Assembly: GCA_041485845.1 (NCBI GenBank)
Contig: JBGPKH010000088.1
Span: 1 to 19,291 of the forward strand
Origin: OMOG01 sp041485845
GTDB lineage: Bacteria; Acidobacteriota; Terriglobia; Bryobacterales; Bryobacteraceae
Direction of reading: 5' to 3'
DNA length: 19,291 bases
This document shows, one piece after another, positions 16,770 through 19,291 of this stretch. Made by a program: the position numbers and the translations under genes. Every line of letters starts with the position of its first letter. The first letter of the stretch is position 1. The notes under the pieces were generated by a model. It ran no database searches. It was given only the letters and a program-made list of their open reading frames with translations, and was not told where the DNA came from.

Positions 16770-16798
16770 ATTATAATCGGCAGCTCTGCCGTTCACAA
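16770..16798 (-). promoter_or_regulatory. Promoter of the tricorn protease gene
   Basis: Read on the minus strand: a -35-like TTGTGA (16793-16798), a 17-base spacer and a perfect -10 TATAAT (16770-16775). The start codon is about 20 bases further on, preceded by AGGAG. This is the best sigma-70-type promoter in the window. Confidence 0.6.
16778..16791. promoter_or_regulatory. Operator-like inverted repeat between -35 and -10 of the tricorn promoter
   Basis: CGGCAG-CT-CTGCCG is a perfect 6-bp inverted repeat with a 2-base centre lying wholly inside the promoter spacer. A protein bound here would block RNA polymerase, so a repressor site is likely. No matching regulator is in the window. Confidence 0.45.
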
Positions 16799-16887
16799 TG
16801 CTCCACCAGGCACTCAGGGCACTCCGCCAAGTCGAAGCGGTTGCCCGCAGGTTGGCCGCCGTCACCCGCTGCGATCCATTGCCGCTG

Positions 16888-17311
16888 CTATTGCACCAGC
16901 CGCACCGAAGGGTGGCGGCCTTTCCCGGCCCGGAAGAGCCGGAGGTCCGCGGTCAGGACCGGACAATCGTACTCCAGGGCGAGAGCGAGATAAACGCAAT
17001 CCCACAAGGACAACTGGTAGTGCAGGGAAAGATCGAGCGCGCGGAAAAGCCGCGGCCGCGTGTCGAAGAGGCGTGGTGCGCACTTCGTCATCAGGCCGAA
17101 GGCTTCGTGAGCTTCCGTCGCCGACATCTCCTTTCGGCGGTTCCGTTTCGCGATGAGACTGGCGAACTCCGCCAGCAGGATATCCGGAGCAAGGAGTAGT
17201 ATCTCTCCCGACGCATAGCGCTCGAACAGCCCCAGGGCCTGCGCCCGGCCGGGTTCGGGCAACACCCACTTGGCCGCCACGCTGCAAGTCCAGCACAAAT
17301 GTATCCGGCAT
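16888..17311 (-). pseudogene. VapC/FitB-like PIN-domain toxin, frameshifted after the first catalytic Asp
   Basis: PIN-domain ribonuclease toxin of a VapBC (FitAB-like) module. The natural start is the ATG at 17311, three bases after the antitoxin stop, reading MPDTFVLD and then losing the frame. The rest of the domain (CSVAAKWVLPEPG through AEFASLIAKRNRR, LSLWDCVYLALALE and VLTADLRLF) is in another frame, reachable within the same region only from a TTG at 17298. One extra T on the minus strand (A at 17286-17287) after the GAC codon explains the break; removing it gives VLDCSVAAKW, the classic PIN opening. The first active-site aspartate is thus separated from the other acidic residues (Glu in AEFA, Asp in LWD, Asp in TAD). 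Probably an inactive toxin, unless the extra base is a sequencing error. Restored length would be about 140 residues, normal for the family. Confidence 0.8.
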
Positions 17312-17314
17312 CGG

Positions 17315-17551
17315 CTAGCGCTCGCGGTCCCCGCGAATCAGGGGCGCACTATCGTCGAGCGGCGGCAGGGAGGCCGCAAACCGGTCCAACTCCGTGCGTA
17401 AATTGCTCAACTGCCGGCGCCGCTCCGCATCGCCCGCCTCAGCCTCCAGCGCCTGAATGATCTCGGCGTTGAGACTCCGCCTGTTCCGCTTCGCCTCCCG
17501 CTTGATTACGCGGTAGACCGAATCCGGCACATTCTTGACGGTGATGTTCAT
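17315..17551 (-). CDS. Ribbon-helix-helix antitoxin, FitA/VapB-like
   Basis: Antitoxin of 78 residues. The N-terminus MNITVKNVPDSVYRVIKREA followed by KRNRRSLNAEIIQALEAEA is a ribbon-helix-helix DNA-binding fold typical of FitA-like proteins: a beta-strand, then two helices. The C-terminal part is charged and would wrap the toxin. In such modules the antitoxin also represses its own operon. The ATG at 17551 is chosen because it begins the conserved strand; an upstream in-frame start (17587) would add 12 unrelated residues. The toxin start lies three bases after its stop, as expected for a co-translated pair. The antitoxin itself appears intact although the toxin is broken. Confidence 0.85.
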   Translation of the reverse strand: MNITVKNVPDSVYRVIKREAKRNRRSLNAEIIQALEAEAGDAERRRQLSNLRTELDRFAASLPPLDDSAPLIRGDRER

Positions 17552-17609
17552 AGAACAATTTTGGAACCGTTCACCCTTCGGTTGCAACCGCCAAGGCCGC
17601 GCTGTCGCC

Positions 17610-18140
17610 CTACGGAGTCTTCTGGCCGTGCGCCGCGGCGGTCCGCAAGTGCGCGTAGAAGCCCAGGTCCGTCCCGGTCAGCAGCTTGGTGGCGAAGAGG
17701 ATCTGTCCGGTGTGCATGGAAAAGTGCTCCACCACGTGGTAGATCGCTTCCATCACCGACACCTGGTATTGCTGAATGACGAGCCTCTCCGCGAGGCGCC
17801 CGGCCGTGACCGGGCGGATCACGTCCGCCGCTTCCTCGACCGCGCCGCGCAGGCGCTCGATCAACTCCGGAATCGACACCCCGCCGCGCGCCGAGAATTC
17901 ACGATCCCGCTCACGGATATCCGGACGGCCTCCTACTCCCGAAACGATCCACTGCCGCACGTTGCCCGAAAGGTGCAGCACCAGGTTGCCCACGGCATTG
18001 TCGTTTTCGCCGCCGCGCGCCCAGACCTGCTCCTCGTTGAGCATGCCGAGGCAGGTTTCGATGCGGCCGGTGTATTGCCTCAGTTTCTCGATGGAATGAT
18101 CGAGAAACTGGCGTTGGAGTGCGTCGTCCATATCTGCCAT
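17610..18140 (-). CDS. DinB/YfiT-like four-helix metalloprotein (DUF1572-type)
   Basis: A 176-residue protein of the DinB fold, a four-helix bundle binding a divalent metal through histidines; some relatives are thiol-dependent transferases but most have no known function. The likely metal ligands are His56 (NLVLHLSGN), His139 and His143 (HVVEHFSMHTGQILF, the H-x3-H-x-GQI motif). The conserved GNLVLHLSGNVRQWI helix is intact. The ATG at 18140 is chosen; in-frame alternatives are the ATG at 18131 and a TTG at 18158. No strong ribosome site is visible before any of them. A single gene between the vapBC-like remnant and higBA, with no evident partner. Confidence 0.85.
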   Translation of the reverse strand: MADMDDALQRQFLDHSIEKLRQYTGRIETCLGMLNEEQVWARGGENDNAVGNLVLHLSGNVRQWIVSGVGGRPDIRERDREFSARGGVSIPELIERLRGAVEEAADVIRPVTAGRLAERLVIQQYQVSVMEAIYHVVEHFSMHTGQILFATKLLTGTDLGFYAHLRTAAAHGQKTP

Positions 18141-18283
18141 TCTATCGAGGTTGGGCAACTGATTGATTCTTGTTGAATCGTCAATGCGTTAGTCGTGGCG
18201 TTTATGGCGGTATGGCCGCCGTTGCGATGAATGGGTCCGGCTTAATCGGATCGTTTTCTGACGTGGGCTTTGAAACATTGGCA

Positions 18284-18311
18284 GAGCATTTGGGGCCCCC
18301 AAAAAATGCTC
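18284..18311. promoter_or_regulatory. Long hairpin just upstream of the higBA promoter
   Basis: GAGCATTT (18284-18291) pairs with AAATGCTC (18304-18311), with an inner GGGG/CCCC pairing, giving a near-perfect stem of about 12 pairs. It ends one base before the TTGACA box. It may stop transcription entering from the left or be a regulatory or boundary element; no U tract follows on the plus strand. Confidence 0.4.
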
Positions 18312-18317
18312 TTGACA
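18312..18317 (+). promoter_or_regulatory. -35 element of the higBA promoter
   Basis: A perfect TTGACA 28 bases before the ATG at 18345. A good -10 at the usual spacing is not clear; the expected place overlaps the right arm of the operator palindrome, so repressor binding would block polymerase. Confidence 0.5.
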
Positions 18318-18321
18318 AATA

Positions 18322-18338
18322 GTTCTCAGAATGAGAAC
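18322..18338. promoter_or_regulatory. HigA-type operator palindrome
   Basis: GTTCTCA-GAA-TGAGAAC is a perfect 7-bp inverted repeat with a 3-base centre, placed between the TTGACA box and the toxin start. HigA antitoxins repress their own operon by binding palindromes at this location, so this is the likely autoregulation site (inferred from position and symmetry). Confidence 0.6.
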
Positions 18339-18344
18339 CTAGAA

Positions 18345-18668
18345 ATGCCGGACGCTCTTTCACATATGCGGATAATTAGCCGGCGTAGAATTCGCGAGTT
18401 CGTCGAACGGTATCCGCGGGCTGAAGGGGCACTGGACGCCTGGTATCGGATCGCGAAGCAGGCGGATTGGTCCAATCTTGCGGAGGTCCGCAAACAGTAT
18501 GCACACGCTGACCCAGTTGGGGAATGTACGGTGTTCAATGTCCACGGAAATCACTACAGGCTGATTGCCCACATCAAGTACGAACATCGCACGATATACA
18601 TTTTAGGCATCTATACGCATAAGGAATACGACAAGGGGGGATGGAAAGATGGCTGCCAAGGCATTTGA
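18345..18668 (+). CDS. higB: HigB-like type II toxin (mRNA interferase)
   Basis: Toxin of the HigB family (RelE-like fold), which cleaves mRNA on the ribosome when not neutralised. The core MRIISRRRIREFVERYPRAE, then LDAWYRIAKQADWSNLAEVR, FNVHGNHYRLIAHIKY and YILGIYTHKEYDKGGWK match the family closely; the basic and aromatic residues of the ending (THKEYDKGGWK) are kept. The start is uncertain: ATG 18345 gives 107 residues, ATG 18366 gives 100 residues and begins exactly at the conserved MRIISR. The toxin gene comes first, as is usual for higBA, and overlaps the antitoxin by 20 bases. Its codon use is less GC-rich than its neighbours, hinting at transfer. Confidence 0.9.
   Translation: MPDALSHMRIISRRRIREFVERYPRAEGALDAWYRIAKQADWSNLAEVRKQYAHADPVGECTVFNVHGNHYRLIAHIKYEHRTIYILGIYTHKEYDKGGWKDGCQGI
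18633..18640 (+). promoter_or_regulatory. Shine-Dalgarno of higA
   Basis: AAGGGGGG lies eight bases before the ATG at 18649, inside the end of higB. It is much stronger than anything ahead of higB, which would favour excess antitoxin synthesis. Confidence 0.5.
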
Positions 18669-19050
18669 TCTTGCTTCTTACTGTCATTTGCTGAGCGAGG
18701 TACACCCTCAGGTTCCGCAGACGGAAGCGGAAAACGAACGGCTCATTGAGATGGTGCGCGAACTGCAGGACCAAGAGTGCCTGTCTCCTGAAGAGCAGCA
18801 ATTGACGGCTCTTTTGCTGGTGCTGATCGAGAACTTCGAAGAGGCGCACTCCAGCACGACCAAATCGAAGCCGCATGCGATCTTGCGGGAGCTGATGCGA
18901 GCACGCGATCTAAAACCCAAGAATCTTTACGAAGTCTTCGGTTCGAAAGGTACAACGTCAGAGGTTCTTCATGGGAAACGAGCAATCAGCAAGTCTGCGG
19001 CGAAGTCACTCGCAAAGATATTTAACGTTTCAGTTGAGCTCTTCCTGTGA
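18649..19050 (+). CDS. higA: HigA-like antitoxin with XRE-type helix-turn-helix
   Basis: Antitoxin of 133 residues. An N-terminal acidic helical part (EAENERLIEMVRELQDQECL, then LTALLLVLIENFEEA) precedes a helix-turn-helix (about 76-128: LRELMRARDLKPKNLYEVFG, then SEVLHGKRAISKSAAKSLAK). The final IFNVSVELFL is typical for HigA-type transcription regulators. It should bind and inhibit HigB and repress the operon through the upstream palindrome. The start overlaps the toxin end by 20 bases and has a strong Shine-Dalgarno. The longer acidic N-terminus places it with the HigA form often paired with this HigB type rather than the small E. coli-like form. Confidence 0.9.
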   Translation: MAAKAFDLASYCHLLSEVHPQVPQTEAENERLIEMVRELQDQECLSPEEQQLTALLLVLIENFEEAHSSTTKSKPHAILRELMRARDLKPKNLYEVFGSKGTTSEVLHGKRAISKSAAKSLAKIFNVSVELFL

Positions 19051-19166
19051 CAAATCGCTGGTTCCGACAAAACTCGATACCTCGTTCCGAGAATGGCAAT
19101 AAAGAGAGTTGGGGAGTGTGAAGTAAGCCATAGGCCTGTTCCAGCATAGAAGGACGGGACGGAATC

Positions 19167-19291
19167 GTGCGGGAACCCATATCCATCATTGGCGGCGGCC
19201 TGGCCGGCACCGAAGCGGCGTGGCAGATCGCGCGGCGCGGCCTGCGCGCGGTGCTCTACGAAATGCGCCCGGCGCGCCCCACTCCGGCCCA
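19167..19291 (+). CDS. trmFO: TrmFO, folate/FAD-dependent tRNA (m5U54) methyltransferase, partial at right edge
   Basis: TrmFO methylates U54 of the tRNA T loop using methylenetetrahydrofolate and FAD. Only the first 41 codons are in the window. They read ISIIGGGLAGTEAAWQIARR followed by GLRAVLYEMRPARPTPA, which combines the FAD-binding GGGLAGxEAAW nucleotide fold with the TrmFO-specific YEMRP segment. The GTG start at 19167 is chosen because it precedes the conserved first beta-strand, with a purine-rich AAGGACGGGACGG stretch upstream. The gene continues beyond the window. The sequence returns here to the high-GC style of the rest of the window after the more balanced higBA region. Confidence 0.92.
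   Translation, partial: MREPISIIGGGLAGTEAAWQIARRGLRAVLYEMRPARPTPA

Noticed and set aside
17552..17580. GAAC/GTTC repeats ahead of the FitA-like antitoxin as an operator
   Set aside because: The half-sites are only four bases and irregularly spaced; too weak to report as an operator.
1..19291. CRISPR array, tRNA or rRNA genes
   Set aside because: No regularly spaced repeats, cloverleaf-forming sequence or rRNA-like stretch was seen in reading the window.

Overview
The window is GC-rich bacterial DNA and most resembles a member of the Acidobacteriota, close to the Bryobacterales/Solibacter group. This is inferred from the gene families, not from a marker-gene match. The clues are an Oar-like TonB-dependent receptor with an N-terminal carboxypeptidase-regulatory domain, a membrane Ser/Thr kinase with a PD40 beta-propeller sensor, a large secreted tricorn-type protease, a HemQ-type coproheme decarboxylase, flagellar genes and many toxin-antitoxin genes.

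Left part (1-5548, minus strand). Transcribed right to left are a short hybrid kinase/propeller relic, a full kinase-propeller protein (start overlapping the relic's stop by 4 bases) and a TonB-dependent receptor with a good Shine-Dalgarno 12 bases after the kinase stop. The relic shares a 208-bp, roughly 95% identical direct repeat with the 5' end of the full kinase. The receptor loses its reading at about position 237, where unrelated, apparently non-coding sequence replaces the last third of the barrel; an insertion or rearrangement end is likely.

Centre (5851-12593, plus strand). A tightly packed flagellar basal-body/export operon: flgB, flgC, fliE, fliF, fliG, fliH, fliI, an unrecognised 144-codon frame, and fliJ. 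Most junctions overlap or are separated by fewer than 50 bases. The unrecognised frame is joined to fliI and to fliJ by GTGA overlaps. The rod and hook genes that often follow fliJ are absent; the next gene is hemQ, which may have its own promoter. hemQ ends at a convergent junction with a hairpin that overlaps both stop codons.

Right part (13489-19291). A secreted tricorn protease homologue (minus strand) has a well-formed promoter carrying a perfect inverted repeat between its -35 and -10. Next come a VapBC/FitAB-type module (minus) whose toxin is broken by a one-base frameshift next to its first catalytic aspartate, a DinB/YfiT-like metalloprotein (minus), and a HigBA toxin-antitoxin operon (plus) with a clear palindromic operator beside a TTGACA box. 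The first 41 codons of trmFO (tRNA m5U54 methyltransferase) run off the right edge.

No tRNA, rRNA or CRISPR array was seen. No wholly new system stands out. The most unusual items are the coupled kinase relic, the fliI-fliJ insert, the frameshifted vapC and the operator-like palindromes.
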